From contig NZ_JACEZT010000006.1 of NCBI RefSeq assembly GCF_014042345.1, positions 62,001 through 126,000 of the forward strand: a stretch of DNA of 64,000 nucleotides, read 5' to 3'. The notes under the pieces are model-generated. The model was not told where the DNA came from. It ran no database searches and was given only the letters and a program-made list of their open reading frames with translations. The stretch is from Rugamonas brunnea (GTDB taxonomy: Bacteria > Pseudomonadota > Gammaproteobacteria > Burkholderiales > Burkholderiaceae_D). Positions 24,762 through 33,465 of the stretch are shown one piece after another (position 1 is the first letter of the stretch; the number at the start of each line of letters is the position of its first letter). Position numbers and translations under genes: made by a program.

Positions 24762-25667
24762 ATGGAAATCGATCCTGGAGACTTGCTGCTGTTCGCCCGC
24801 ATCGTCGAGTGCGGCAGTTTCAGCCTGGCGGCCGCGCGCGTGCAGTTGCCCAAGTCCACCGTCTCACGCCGCCTGTCCCTGCTGGAGACGCAGCTGGGCG
24901 AGCGCTTGCTCCAGCGCACTACGCGCAAGCTGGTGTTGACGGAATTTGGCGCCAGCCTGCTGGAGCACGCGCGCCGTGTCACCGAGGAAACGGAGGCGGC
25001 CGGGGCGCTGGCCCAGCACCGGCAAGGCGCGCCCAGCGGGCTGCTGCGCGTGTCCATGCCGGCCGACTTCGCCAACCTGGTGATGGGGGCGCTGCTGGCC
25101 CGTTTCATGGCCGAATACCCGGCCATTTCGCTGGAGCTGGATTTGTCGCCGCGCCGGGTCGACCTGGTGGCGGAGAATTTCGACCTGGCCATCCGCATGG
25201 GGGCGCTGCCGGACGACGCCACGCTGGCCGCGCGCCGGGTCGTGCTGAGCACGCTGGGCCTGTACGCGGCGCCGGCCTACACGGGTTTGCGCGGCTTGCC
25301 TGAACACCCGGATGACCTGTTCCAGCATGATCTGCTGAGCCTGCCGCCGCGCACGAACGGGCTCACGCGCTGGACTTTGCAGCGCGGTAAGACCTTATGG
25401 GAGCGCGATTTGCCCGTGCGGATGATGGCCAATTCGCCGGACTTGCTGGTGCGCATGGCGCGCACCGGCGCGGGCATCGCGGCCAGCACCCAGCAGCTGG
25501 CGCTGCCTTATCTGCAAACGGGGGAGCTGGTGCGGGTGTTGCCGGACTGGTGTTTCCCAACCGTGACAGGGTGGGCCGTCTTCCCCGGCCGCCGCCTGAT
25601 GCCGGCCAAGACCAGGGTGTTCCTCGACATGCTGGAAGCGAGTTTCGCGGCTGAGAGCACCGTGTGA
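24762..25667 (+). CDS. LysR-family transcriptional regulator
   Basis: 301 aa. N-terminal winged HTH (about 4-63, [53 protein letters not shown]), then the periplasmic-binding-like effector domain (about 90-295), which ends in [32 protein letters not shown]. It is divergent from azoR and probably controls it in response to a quinone or oxidant. The operator candidate lies just upstream. It is close in type to the DsdC/YhjC-like subgroup that controls quinone reductases. Confidence 0.92.
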   Translation: MEIDPGDLLLFARIVECGSFSLAAARVQLPKSTVSRRLSLLETQLGERLLQRTTRKLVLTEFGASLLEHARRVTEETEAAGALAQHRQGAPSGLLRVSMPADFANLVMGALLARFMAEYPAISLELDLSPRRVDLVAENFDLAIRMGALPDDATLAARRVVLSTLGLYAAPAYTGLRGLPEHPDDLFQHDLLSLPPRTNGLTRWTLQRGKTLWERDLPVRMMANSPDLLVRMARTGAGIAASTQQLALPYLQTGELVRVLPDWCFPTVTGWAVFPGRRLMPAKTRVFLDMLEASFAAESTV

Positions 25668-25677
25668 GGCCTGGCGG

Positions 25678-26523
25678 TTATTGGCCGTTGCCCATCATTT
25701 CGCCAAGACGGACGGCGGCGGCAGGCTGCCAGCCGGGATTGAAGCGGATCGTATCCTTGGGGAACAGCATGACGACGGTGGAGCCGAGCAGGAAGCGGCC
25801 CATTTCCTCGCCTTTTTTCAGCACGATGTTCCGGTCCGCATAGGTCCACTCGCGCACCGTGGCGGTGCGCGGCGGGTTGACCACGCCATGCCAGGTGGTG
25901 GCCATGCTGCCGACGATGGTGGCGCCCACCAGCGTCAGCACGAAGGGGCCGTGGGCGCCTTCGAAGACGCACACCACGCGTTCATTGCGCGCGAACAGGC
26001 CGGGCACGCCGCGCGCCGTGGTGGGGTTGACGGAGAACAGGGCGCCCGGAATGTAGATCATGCGGGTCAGCTTGCCGTCGCATGGCATGTGGATGCGGTG
26101 GTAGTCGCGCGGGCTCAGGTACAGGTTGGCAAAGCTGCCGTGGCGGAAGTGTTCGGCCAGCGCACTGTCGCCGCCCAGCAGGGCGGTGGTGCTGAAGCGG
26201 TGGCCCTTGGCCTGGAAGATCTGGTCGTCCTCGATGGCGCCGAACTGGCTGATGCGGCCGTCCACCGGACACACGTAATCGGCCGCTGCCAGCGGACGGG
26301 CGTCCGGACGCAGCGCGCGCGTGAAGAATTCGTTGAAGCTGGCGTAGTGGCTGATGTCGGGATCGAGCGCCTCGTCCATGTTGACGTCGTAACGGCCCAC
26401 GAACCAGCGGATCAGCCCGGTGGTGGCGGAGCCGCCTTTGGCGCCGGCCACCCGTCCCGCGAAATTGGTCAGCGCTCCCTTGGGAAGCAGGTATTGAGGC
26501 AGCACGGCAAGGCGGTCGGACAC
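25678..26523 (-). CDS. psd: Phosphatidylserine decarboxylase proenzyme
   Basis: Makes phosphatidylethanolamine at the inner membrane; self-cleaves to beta and alpha chains with a pyruvoyl group from S248 of the LGST motif (FLLGSTVVMLF). Other landmarks: FNEFFTRALRPDARP, CPVDGRISQFG, YLSPRDYHRIHMP. I start at the GTG at 26523 (281 aa, VSDRLAVLPQYLLPKG) rather than an ATG at 26571, because a perfect TATAAT (26562-26557) would put transcription start between the two. Neither start has a good ribosome site, so the choice is tentative. The gene is convergent with the LysR gene. Confidence 0.93.
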   Translation of the reverse strand: MSDRLAVLPQYLLPKGALTNFAGRVAGAKGGSATTGLIRWFVGRYDVNMDEALDPDISHYASFNEFFTRALRPDARPLAAADYVCPVDGRISQFGAIEDDQIFQAKGHRFSTTALLGGDSALAEHFRHGSFANLYLSPRDYHRIHMPCDGKLTRMIYIPGALFSVNPTTARGVPGLFARNERVVCVFEGAHGPFVLTLVGATIVGSMATTWHGVVNPPRTATVREWTYADRNIVLKKGEEMGRFLLGSTVVMLFPKDTIRFNPGWQPAAAVRLGEMMGNGQ

Positions 26524-26556
26524 GATAGTCAATCCATGGCGAATAAATGGTGACGC

Positions 26557-26562
26557 ATTATA
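26557..26562 (-). promoter_or_regulatory. -10 box of psd
   Basis: TATAAT on the minus strand (26562-26557), predicted start near 26550. No good -35 is seen 16-18 nt upstream. It decides for the GTG start of psd. Confidence 0.5.
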
Positions 26563-26942
26563 GCGTCGCATTGCGGCAAATATGTACTTCCCGCGCTAGG
26601 GCATCCCGTCTAGTGCCGGTGGCGCTCGACGGCGGGTTTGTCGCTGGCCGCGCTTTAACATGGATTTAACTACTCCGGTATTGCGCCGTAACAAACTCGC
26701 GCACACGTGCTATGGTGGCGCTATTCTCCCCGCATCCTGAAATACAATCAGATAGTAGTAGAAATTATTCCCGATTCTATTTATATTGGTATTTGTTGTG
26801 TATATCACCATAACATTTCGCTGGCCTTATGGTAAATTTACACTTCGTGAATTCTCACGCATTGTCACACCCCGAGTTAAGCCGCAACGCCACGAAAGAC
26901 GAGTTTAAACATTCGCTCTCAACCGATCAGAAGGATATAAAT
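26563..26942. other. AT-rich intergenic region upstream of the H-NS gene
   Basis: About 380 nt separating psd and the H-NS gene. The part from about 26730 to 26880 is much more AT-rich than the rest of the window (runs such as TTCTATTTATATTGGTATTTGTTG and GGTAAATTTACACTT). AT-rich, curved DNA is the preferred target of H-NS proteins, so autoregulation is plausible. I see no gene. Candidate -35/-10 pairs exist but none stands out. Confidence 0.6.
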
Positions 26943-27233
26943 ATGACGACGTACCAGGAATACAAAGCAAAGATCGCGGAATTGGAAAACCTGGCCGAAA
27001 CCGCACGCAAGAGTGAATTGCAGGCAGCCAAGGAGAAAATCGCCGCCATCATGCGCGACTACGGTTTGACGCTGGCCGATCTGGGTCCGGTGGCGAAAGC
27101 CAAACCCGTCAAAACGCGCGCGCCCGTGCCCACCAAATACCGTGACGACGCCACCGGCCAGACCTGGACCGGCCGTGGCCGCGCGCCTAAATGGCTGGAA
27201 GGCAAAGACAAAGAACAATATCTGATCAAATAA
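26943..27233 (+). CDS. H-NS family nucleoid-associated protein
   Basis: 96 aa. N-terminal coiled-coil dimerisation ([41 protein letters not shown]) and C-terminal DNA-binding motif [17 protein letters not shown], the Bv3F / beta-proteobacterial H-NS variant. Binds AT-rich DNA and silences genes. The start was chosen for the AGAAGGA site 7 nt upstream; longer frames lack one. Length and AT-rich upstream region fit the family. A large hairpin follows. Confidence 0.92.
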   Translation: MTTYQEYKAKIAELENLAETARKSELQAAKEKIAAIMRDYGLTLADLGPVAKAKPVKTRAPVPTKYRDDATGQTWTGRGRAPKWLEGKDKEQYLIK

Positions 27234-27242
27234 TGGCGGGCC

Positions 27243-27285
27243 GGGATCGCGCCTGCCGGAGTTAATGTGCCGGCAGGCGGATCCC
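27243..27285 (+). terminator. Hairpin downstream of the H-NS gene
   Basis: GGGATC-GC-GCCTGCCGG pairs with CCGGCAGGC-G-GATCCC (27243-27259 with 27270-27285) around a 10-nt loop. It begins 10 nt after the stop codon. The following bases (GTTGTGACC) are not a T-tract, so termination is likely but less certain. Confidence 0.6.
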
Positions 27286-27501
27286 GTTGTGACCGTGGAC
27301 CGATGGCGCCGCGGCGGGTGCTTGCGCATTCGCCGGCGCCGCGGTTATCGTGTGTTTTGAATGCCAGCGCGGTATATTCTTGCCGCCTGTTTCTCCTTCC
27401 CTGTTGCTTTTGTGGTGAAAGGGAGTCTGGCGCATCGCCTTTCTTGCGCTATCACTTGTTTAGGGCAATGCCGCGCGCGCCGATCTGTGCGATGATGCGG
27501 A

Positions 27502-28122
27502 ATGCTTGCCATTTCACTATTTCCGCTTAATACAGTGTTATTCCCCGACGGGCACCTGCCATTGCAAGTGTTCGAAGTGCGCTACCTGGACCTGATCAAG
27601 CGCTGCATCGCCGAGGACGAGCAATTCGGCGTGGTGCCGTTGCTGGAAGGGAGCGAGGTGCAGTTGCCGGAGCAGGAACAGGTGCTGTCGAGCGCCGGCA
27701 CCATGGCCCGCATCCTCGACTGGTCGGCGCCCATGCCGGGGCTGCTGCGCGTGTCCTGCGTGGGCACCACGCGCTTCCAGGTGCGCAGCGCCGAACGGCT
27801 GCGGCATGGCTTGTGGGTGGCCGACGTCGATCCGCTCGACGGCGACCGGGTGGTGCCGGTCCCCGAAGAGCAGCAGAACGTGGCCGATGCGCTTGCCGCC
27901 CTGATCCGTTCGCTGGAGAAGAAACAGGTTTCCACCGCCAATATGCACCTGGCGCCGCCATACCGGCTCGACGACGCGGGCTGGGTCGCCAACCGCTGGT
28001 GCGAATTGCTGCGGCTGGACTTGCGCGACAAGCAGCGCCTGCTGCTACAGGATAACCCCGTGCTGCGGCTGGAGCTGATCCAGGACCTGCTGAGCGAGAA
28101 CGGCTTGCTGGCCAGCCAATAA
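27502..28122 (+). CDS. LON-domain (substrate-binding) protein
   Basis: 206 aa. Stand-alone LON N-terminal-type substrate-binding domain: ISLFPLNTVLFPDGHLPLQVFEVRYLDLIKRCIAEDEQFGVV at the start, then GTMARILDWSAPMPGLLRVSCVGTTRFQV, ending in a helical tail. It has no ATPase or protease domain, so it is not Lon itself; it probably binds or delivers misfolded proteins or peptides. No ribosome site is clear before the ATG at 27502. It is convergent with the DMT transporter gene (10-nt gap). Confidence 0.85.
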   Translation: MLAISLFPLNTVLFPDGHLPLQVFEVRYLDLIKRCIAEDEQFGVVPLLEGSEVQLPEQEQVLSSAGTMARILDWSAPMPGLLRVSCVGTTRFQVRSAERLRHGLWVADVDPLDGDRVVPVPEEQQNVADALAALIRSLEKKQVSTANMHLAPPYRLDDAGWVANRWCELLRLDLRDKQRLLLQDNPVLRLELIQDLLSENGLLASQ

Positions 28123-28132
28123 GCCGGCGCGG

Positions 28133-29077
28133 CTAGTGCGCCTCTTCGAGCGCGTGCACGCGCACCGACCACACCACCCCCACGATCAGCAGTGCGATGG
28201 CCGTCACTTCCAGTGGACGCGGCAACTGCTGCTTGTAGAGGAAGCCGTAGAGCAGGGCGAACAGCGTTTCGAACAGGATCAGTTGGCCCGACAGGGTGAC
28301 CGGTACGCGGCGGCTGGCCACGTTCCACAGGTGGTTGCCGATCACGGACGCGCCCAGCGCCAGCGCCGCATTGACGAGCCAGAAGGTGCCCCAGTGGCGC
28401 CCGCTGGCTGCGCCGGCCGCGCCGGTCACGTCGGCGTGGTAGACGGCGAATGCGGCCAGCCCGATCACCAGCGCGATCAGGCCGCTCGACAGGCCGTACA
28501 GGGCTGACCATTCGCCGCTGCTGAAGTGGGCATTGCGCTTGAGGTAGCGCGCGTTGTCGAGCGTGTACCAGCTCCAGCACAGCAGCGCGCCGGTGGCGCA
28601 CAGCACGCCGATGATTTTCTGGCCGGGGGCGGTGGCGGCGCCGCCGTCATGGGTGAACACATCGATGTTGATGCAGACGATGCCGGCCGTGACCACCAGC
28701 AGCGGCAAGGCCAGCTGGCGCAGCGGCACCGAGCCATGGTCCTTGTGTCCCATCAGCGTGACGGAGATCGGCAGCACGCCGATGATGAGCGAGGTGGGCG
28801 CCACGCCCGCCAGCTTCACGCCCAGCGACAGCAGCATGTAGTACACGATGTTGCCGGCCAGCGCGTGGCGCACCAGCGCCAGGTAGTCGGCGCGATCGAG
28901 CCGGCCCAGCAGGCTGCCCAGGCGCGGCAGCATCAGGCCGGCCGCGATGGTGCCATAAGCGATGTAGCGGCCCACGGCCAGTTCCAGCGGCGAGTAGGCC
29001 GCCATCAGTTCCGGCACGATGAACACCATGCCCCACATCGCGCCGGCCAGCAAGCCGCACAACACGCCATTCCACAT
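28133..29077 (-). CDS. EamA/DMT-family transporter
   Basis: 314 aa with about ten predicted transmembrane helices (first MWNGVLCGLLAGAMWGMVFIVPELM, last ITAIALLIVGVVWSV) and two EamA repeats. Family: drug/metabolite exporters; the substrate is unknown. It lies 47 nt behind the DUF1294 gene and may be the last gene of a trpS operon. A metabolite exporter behind a Trp-tRNA synthetase would make aromatic amino acids or indole a candidate substrate, which is speculation. Confidence 0.85.
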   Translation of the reverse strand: MWNGVLCGLLAGAMWGMVFIVPELMAAYSPLELAVGRYIAYGTIAAGLMLPRLGSLLGRLDRADYLALVRHALAGNIVYYMLLSLGVKLAGVAPTSLIIGVLPISVTLMGHKDHGSVPLRQLALPLLVVTAGIVCINIDVFTHDGGAATAPGQKIIGVLCATGALLCWSWYTLDNARYLKRNAHFSSGEWSALYGLSSGLIALVIGLAAFAVYHADVTGAAGAASGRHWGTFWLVNAALALGASVIGNHLWNVASRRVPVTLSGQLILFETLFALLYGFLYKQQLPRPLEVTAIALLIVGVVWSVRVHALEEAH

Positions 29078-29124
29078 CGGCCAGACTTTCTACGTTGATG
29101 ATGGCCGGCGCCGGCAAGCGGCCC

Positions 29125-29544
29125 TTACGCCGCCTGCCAGTGCGCCAGCCAGGTGAAGGCGGCCACATTGGCCGCCACGGTGCACCAGAATAGCGTACGG
29201 AACGCCATCTTGCCGGACTTGTGCCGCAGCCACTGCTGGGCCAGGATGGCGCCGGGCCAGCCGCAGGCCAGTCCTAGCATCAGCAGCGTGCGTTCCGGCG
29301 TGCGCCAGCGGCCACGCACGGCGGCCGCCTTGTCGAGCGCATACGCGGCGAAGCACAGCACGCTGGCCACGCCATACACGAGCGCCACCCACGATGGCAG
29401 GCGCCACAGCGCGGTGGCGGCCAGGTAGAGCAGGGTGAACGCGGCCAGCGGCACATAGCGCAACCAGGCGGCGCCGCCGCCCGCATGGGCGCTGGCGCGC
29501 TGGCGGGGCGGGCGCGGCGGGCGCGGCGCGCGCGCTCTGGACAT
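29125..29544 (-). CDS. DUF1294 membrane protein
   Basis: 139 aa, basic N-terminal tail (MSRARAPRPPRPPRQRASAHAG) followed by three to four transmembrane helices with the DUF1294 pattern YGVASVLCFAAYALDKAAAVRGRWRTPERTLLMLGLACGWPGAILAQQWLRHKSGKMAFRTLFWCTVAAN. In other proteobacteria DUF1294 is often fused to a cold-shock domain; here that domain is absent. Function unknown. It follows trpS by 4 nt, so the two are almost certainly cotranscribed. Confidence 0.85.
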   Translation of the reverse strand: MSRARAPRPPRPPRQRASAHAGGGAAWLRYVPLAAFTLLYLAATALWRLPSWVALVYGVASVLCFAAYALDKAAAVRGRWRTPERTLLMLGLACGWPGAILAQQWLRHKSGKMAFRTLFWCTVAANVAAFTWLAHWQAA

Positions 29545-29548
29545 GGAT

Positions 29549-30571
29549 TTAGAAATAGCTCAGGCCAAGCGCGGCCTTCACTTCGTCGGCCGTGCGGGCC
29601 GCCACTTCGCGCGCGGCGGCCGTGCCGTCCTTCAGCACCTGCATGATGTAGCCACGGTCCTTGGCCAGTTCTTCGCGGCGGGCGCGGATCGGGGCCAGCA
29701 TTTCCTGCAGCACCAGTTCGAGGCGCTTCTTGACGATGCTGTCACCCAGGCCGCCGCGCACGTAATGGGCTTTCATCTCGGCCAGCGCGGCCTGGTCGGG
29801 GTCGAACGCGTCCAGGTAGATGAAGGCCACGTTGCCTTCCAGGTGGCCGGGGTCTTCCACGCGCAGGTGCAGCGGGTCGGTGTAGACCTTCTTGACGGCG
29901 GCCGTGATCTCGGCGGCGCTGGCGCCCAGGTTGATGGTGTTGCCCAGCGACTTGCTCATCTTGGCCTTGCCGTCGATGCCGGGCAGGCGGCCGATTTCCG
30001 GCACCAGTGCCTTGCATTCGACCAGGATGTCCTGGTTGGCGATGCGGTTGAAGCGGCGCACGATTTCGTTGGTCTGCTCGATCATCGGAATCTGGTCTTC
30101 GCCCACCGGCACCAGCGCGGCCTTGAAGGCGGTGATGTCGGCCGCCTGGCTGGCCGGATAGGTGAGGAAGCCGGCCGGAATGTCGCGTTCGAAGCCGCGC
30201 AGCACGATCTCCGCCTTCACGGTCGGGTTGCGCTCCAGGCGCGCCACCGTCACCAGGTTCAGGTAGTAGAAGGTCAGCTCGGCCAGTTCCGGAATCTGCG
30301 ACTGGATCAGGATGGTGGACTTAGTGGGGTCGATACCCACGGCCAGGTAGTCGAGCGCCACTTCCACCACGTTGCGGTGTACTTTGCCGGTGTCGTCCAT
30401 GTTGTCGGTCAGGGCCTGCGAGTCGGCCAGCATGATGTATTGCTTGTAGTCGTGCTGGTAGGTGACGCGGTTGCGCAGGCTGCCCACGTAATGGCCCAGG
30501 TGCAGGGGGCCGGTGGGGCGGTCGCCGGTCAGGATCACGGCGGGGGAGGTGGACTTGGCTGGCAGACTCAT
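29549..30571 (-). CDS. trpS: Tryptophan-tRNA ligase
   Basis: Class I aminoacyl-tRNA synthetase charging tRNA-Trp. 340 aa. ATP-binding HIGH-type motif [10 protein letters not shown] (about 21-30) and the KMSKS loop ([10 protein letters not shown]) are intact. Starts [21 protein letters not shown] behind an AAGGAA site. The 5' leader holds a U-tailed hairpin ending about 36 nt before the start and, further upstream, a 16-codon frame with adjacent Trp codons, which suggests attenuation by Trp-tRNA level. Downstream are DUF1294 (4-nt gap) and an EamA exporter. Confidence 0.97.
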   Translation of the reverse strand: MSLPAKSTSPAVILTGDRPTGPLHLGHYVGSLRNRVTYQHDYKQYIMLADSQALTDNMDDTGKVHRNVVEVALDYLAVGIDPTKSTILIQSQIPELAELTFYYLNLVTVARLERNPTVKAEIVLRGFERDIPAGFLTYPASQAADITAFKAALVPVGEDQIPMIEQTNEIVRRFNRIANQDILVECKALVPEIGRLPGIDGKAKMSKSLGNTINLGASAAEITAAVKKVYTDPLHLRVEDPGHLEGNVAFIYLDAFDPDQAALAEMKAHYVRGGLGDSIVKKRLELVLQEMLAPIRARREELAKDRGYIMQVLKDGTAAAREVAARTADEVKAALGLSYF

Positions 30572-30606
30572 CAGGGTTCCTTTACGTTACCCCCGTCCGG
30601 CGCGCC

Positions 30607-30637
30607 AATAAAAACGCCGCCTGGCGGAGGCGGCGTT
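30607..30637 (-). terminator. Terminator hairpin in the trpS leader (putative attenuator)
   Basis: Minus strand: AACGCCGCC (30637-30629), loop TCCGCCA, GGCGGCGTT (30621-30613), then TTTATT, giving a U-rich tail with the stem end. It is an intrinsic terminator in front of trpS with no gene just upstream to terminate. An alternative pairing exists: GAGCGGC (30676-30670) with GCCGC-C-TC (30634-30627), which would open the terminator stem. A competing upstream hairpin is GTGGC (30693-30689) with GCCAC (30671-30667). This is a classical 1:2 / 2:3 / 3:4 layout. Confidence 0.8.
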
Positions 30638-30680
30638 GATAAAAACATCATTCACTATGGATAACAGTGGCCGCTCGCTG

Positions 30681-30731
30681 TCAGCAGCGCCACCAATTCA
30701 CATTCGAACGAGGTATAGGGATCAATTTCAT
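30681..30731 (-). CDS. Putative trpS leader peptide with tandem Trp codons
   Basis: Short frame MKLIPIPRSNVNWWRC (16 codons plus stop). The two Trp codons (30695-30690) overlap the base of the first leader hairpin. The stop is about 43 nt before the terminator hairpin, close to the spacing in E. coli trpL. If real, a ribosome stalled at Trp codons when charged tRNA-Trp is scarce would favour the antiterminator and raise trpS expression. No Shine-Dalgarno is seen before the ATG, and a possible promoter (TTGACA 30767-30762, AACCAT 30744-30739) would make it leaderless. Translation is therefore unproven. Confidence 0.5.
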   Translation of the reverse strand: MKLIPIPRSNVNWWRC

Positions 30732-30859
30732 GCCGCGTATGGTTGCAGTTCGGCGGCGGTCTGTCAAGTTGTTGTGATCGATCAAACGGCGGGGATAACT
30801 GGGGAACTTGGGGGGAGCGAGACCGGTCTAAATGGAAACAGCCATGCTAGGGGCGCATA

Positions 30860-31120
30860 ATGACAATCACGTTTAATTCGCTGGCATTCAAGGACACGCT
30901 TGTGGAAGGAGGCTTCAGCGACAGGCAGGCGGCCGTGCTGGCCAACGCGATATGGGAACTGGTGGCGAACACCCTGGCAACCAAGGACGATCTGGTCGCC
31001 TTGGAGCAACGCATTGACGTCAAATTGGCGCATCTGAAAGTGGAGCTGCTCATGTGGATGGTCAGCCTGACGGTGGTGCAGACGACGATACTGGGCGCGA
31101 TGCTGAAATTGCTGCGCTAG
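30860..31120 (+). CDS. Small DUF1640-like coiled-coil membrane protein
   Basis: 86 aa: F-x-D-T-L-V-E-G-G-F-S-D-R-Q-A-A-V-L-A-N-A, then ATKDDLVALEQRIDVKLAHLKVELL coiled coil and one C-terminal transmembrane helix (LMWMVSLTVVQTTILGAML). The pattern (GF-x-x-x-QA, LATKxDLxxLE, terminal helix) fits the DUF1640 / CCDC90-like family. No established function in bacteria. GGGGCGC precedes the ATG, so ribosome binding is weak. It is divergent from the trpS leader. Confidence 0.7.
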   Translation: MTITFNSLAFKDTLVEGGFSDRQAAVLANAIWELVANTLATKDDLVALEQRIDVKLAHLKVELLMWMVSLTVVQTTILGAMLKLLR

Positions 31121-31179
31121 CCGCTTAGGTTCCTTTCCTCGCGACCCTGCACATCATGGCGTGGCGCGCGGCTGCGTGG

Positions 31180-32028
31180 TCAGTGCGCCCGCACGCTGGC
31201 GGCCAGGATATCGGGCCGGTGGTAGCGCCGGAAACCGTCCATCACGGCGCCCGACTTGGCGGCCTGCTCTAGCAATTCGCGCAGCGCCTGCTGGTCTTCG
31301 GGCGAGAGCGACAGCCGCGAAATATAGGCGCCGCTCTGGCCCCAGGGTAATTCCGGTATCGGTTCCAGCCGCAGCTTGTCGAGCATGCCATTCACGCGCG
31401 GCTCGTGGGCGATGGCGCCGGCCAGGATGGTCGGCCCCATGATGGTCATGTCGACGGCGCCCATGTTGAGCAGGCGCGCCACGGCGCTCACGTCGACCTC
31501 GGTGAAAAGGCGGCCCTGCTTGGCCAGCTCCTTGACCAGCGCCGTGTACTGTTCGCCGTGATCGAAACCCCGCACCACGGCCACCCGCAGTTCGCGCCGC
31601 TCCAGCAATTCCTTGGCGCTGGTGATGGGCGGACGGTCGCTGGCCAGCGAGATCAGCGTGGCGCGGTGGCCCATCATGGGGACGAAGATGCCGATCTGGT
31701 CGCGCGCGGCCGTGCGGGTGGCGGGCACCAGCATGTCGGCCTTGCCGGCCTCGAACATCGCCACCTGGCGCGCCCGGGGCACGATGGGAAACAGGATGGT
31801 GCAGCCGTTGCGCGGCCCGATGCTGCGCAACAGATCCGGGTAGATGCCGCTGACGTTGCCGCCTTCGATGATGACGCTGGCGCCGGTGGGCGCCACCGGT
31901 GCGCTGATGTCGCGCGAACAGGGCGTCCCGGCCGCGCCTGCGGCGCCGGCCACCAAGGCCAGCAGCCATGCCAGGCCGCCGCGCCACGGCAAACGGCGAC
32001 GAGGGAAGCCCATCATGCTGGTCTTCAT
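31180..32028 (-). CDS. Periplasmic substrate-binding protein (amino-acid type)
   Basis: 282 aa with an N-terminal signal peptide (about 1-33, RRRLPWRGGLAWLLALVAGAAGAAG). The mature part is an SBP_bac_3-type two-lobe fold: SVIIEGGNVSGIYPDLLRSIGPRNGCTILFPIVPRARQVAMFEAGKADMLVPATRT, then DQIGIFVPMMGHRATL. No ABC permease or ATPase lies nearby, so it may be a solo sensor or partner. Its start overlaps the stop of the upstream MFS exporter by 4 nt, so the two are translationally linked. Ligand unknown. Confidence 0.8.
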   Translation of the reverse strand: MKTSMMGFPRRRLPWRGGLAWLLALVAGAAGAAGTPCSRDISAPVAPTGASVIIEGGNVSGIYPDLLRSIGPRNGCTILFPIVPRARQVAMFEAGKADMLVPATRTAARDQIGIFVPMMGHRATLISLASDRPPITSAKELLERRELRVAVVRGFDHGEQYTALVKELAKQGRLFTEVDVSAVARLLNMGAVDMTIMGPTILAGAIAHEPRVNGMLDKLRLEPIPELPWGQSGAYISRLSLSPEDQQALRELLEQAAKSGAVMDGFRRYHRPDILAASVRAH

Positions 32029-33299
32029 GCCTGCATCTGCGCCTGCTGGCGCAGCCGGGTCAGGTGGAAATAGCGGCGCGCCACCAGGATGGCCAGCGCC
32101 TGCATGGCGGCGCAGGCGAAGAACGTGGTGCCGATACGCCAGTCGCGCGCGGGCAGGTCGCTCACCTTGGCCACGATGGTGTTGCCCAGCAGCGGCATGA
32201 CGATGATGCCAAGGCTGCTGATCGATTGCAGCGAGCCCATCAGTTCACCTTGTTCCTGTGCCGGCGTCGCCTTGGAGATGATGCCCTGCAGCGCAGGACC
32301 GGCCGCGAAGGCCAGCAGGTTGCACAGGATGAACACATACATCATCCAACCCTCGGTGGCCAGCCCGTACAGCATGTAGGTAATGCAGCCCGAGCCCAGG
32401 CCCAGCAGCATCAGCCGCACTTCGCCCAGGCGGCGGATCAGCACGCCCAGCAGGCCAGCCTGCACCACGGCCGCCGCCAGCCCCACGCAGAACAGCGCGA
32501 TGCCGTTCTCGCGCGGGCTCCAGCCGAAGCGGAAGTGGGTGTACAGCACCCACGTTGAGTGCAGCATCATCTGGGCGAAGGTGACCAGCGAATAGACGAT
32601 GATCAGGCCGCGGATATCGGTGCGCCGCGCCAGTTTGACGATGGCCGCCAGCGGGTTGACCTTGGCCAGTTTGAACGACTGGCGCCGTGCCTGCGGCAGC
32701 GATTCCGGCACCACCAGGTAGCCGTAGATGAAATTGCCGGCCGACAGCGCAGCGGCCACGTAGAACGGCAGATGCAGGTTGACGCTGCCCAGCAGGCCGC
32801 CCAGCATGGGGCCGCAGATGAAGCCCAGTCCGAACGCGGCGCCCACCTTGCCGAAGCTCTTGGCCCGGTTGTCGGGCGTGGAAATGTCGGACGCGTAGGC
32901 CGAGGCCACCGACATGCTGGCCGATGACATGCCGCCCACCACGCGCCCGATGAACAAACAGGCCAGGTTCGGCGCCCAGGCCGTGGCCAGGAAATTGAGG
33001 CACATGCCCGACATCGAGTACAGCAGCACGGGACGGCGGCCGATCCGGTCGCTGAGCGCGCCCAGCATGGGCATGAAGATGAATTGCATCAGGCCGAAGG
33101 TAGAGCTGAGTGCACCATACCACCACGCCTGGCCGGCGCGGCCATGCACGAACTCGCCCACCAGGATGGGCAGCACTGGCACCACCAGGCCGATACCCAG
33201 CATGTCGATGAACACGCACACGAGGATGAAATTGAGGTTGCCGGCGGGCGCGGGCGGTGTCGGCGCGGACGGGAGGGGGGCGTCGTGAGTGATGGTCAT
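32025..33299 (-). CDS. MFS transporter, TCR/Tet-type
   Basis: 424 aa, about 12 transmembrane helices. MFS motif A GALSDRIGRRPVLL (about 80-93) lies after TM2, and VVGGMSSASMSVASAYASDISTPDNRAKSFGKVGAAFGLGFICGPMLGGLLG resembles the Tet exporter motif C region. Probably a drug or metabolite exporter. It is followed by a periplasmic binding protein with a 4-nt overlap, an unusual pairing for an H+-driven MFS exporter. The N-terminus is proline-rich and the start (ATG 33299) lacks a clear ribosome site; a later start is possible. Confidence 0.88.
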   Translation of the reverse strand: MTITHDAPLPSAPTPPAPAGNLNFILVCVFIDMLGIGLVVPVLPILVGEFVHGRAGQAWWYGALSSTFGLMQFIFMPMLGALSDRIGRRPVLLYSMSGMCLNFLATAWAPNLACLFIGRVVGGMSSASMSVASAYASDISTPDNRAKSFGKVGAAFGLGFICGPMLGGLLGSVNLHLPFYVAAALSAGNFIYGYLVVPESLPQARRQSFKLAKVNPLAAIVKLARRTDIRGLIIVYSLVTFAQMMLHSTWVLYTHFRFGWSPRENGIALFCVGLAAAVVQAGLLGVLIRRLGEVRLMLLGLGSGCITYMLYGLATEGWMMYVFILCNLLAFAAGPALQGIISKATPAQEQGELMGSLQSISSLGIIVMPLLGNTIVAKVSDLPARDWRIGTTFFACAAMQALAILVARRYFHLTRLRQQAQMQA

Positions 33300-33465
33300 G
33301 GTGATGGAATTGTGGCATGAAACTGGGGCCCGCCATAGAGGGGCGCGGAAATTCCTTGCGGATGCGCACGGGGTACAGTTTTGGTAAGGAGAAACATTAT
33401 TTGCTTGCTAATTCGAATCGTGTTGTGCAAAATACTACAACAAATAACAACATTGGGAGTCGTCG

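Noticed and set aside
27502-28122. Lon protease
   Set aside because: Only the LON N-terminal-type domain is present (206 aa); no Walker A or Ser-Lys dyad.
30613-30637. T-box riboswitch upstream of trpS
   Set aside because: No T-box sequence (AGGGTGGnACCGCG-like) or specifier stem is visible; the Trp codons and hairpin pairs fit attenuation better.
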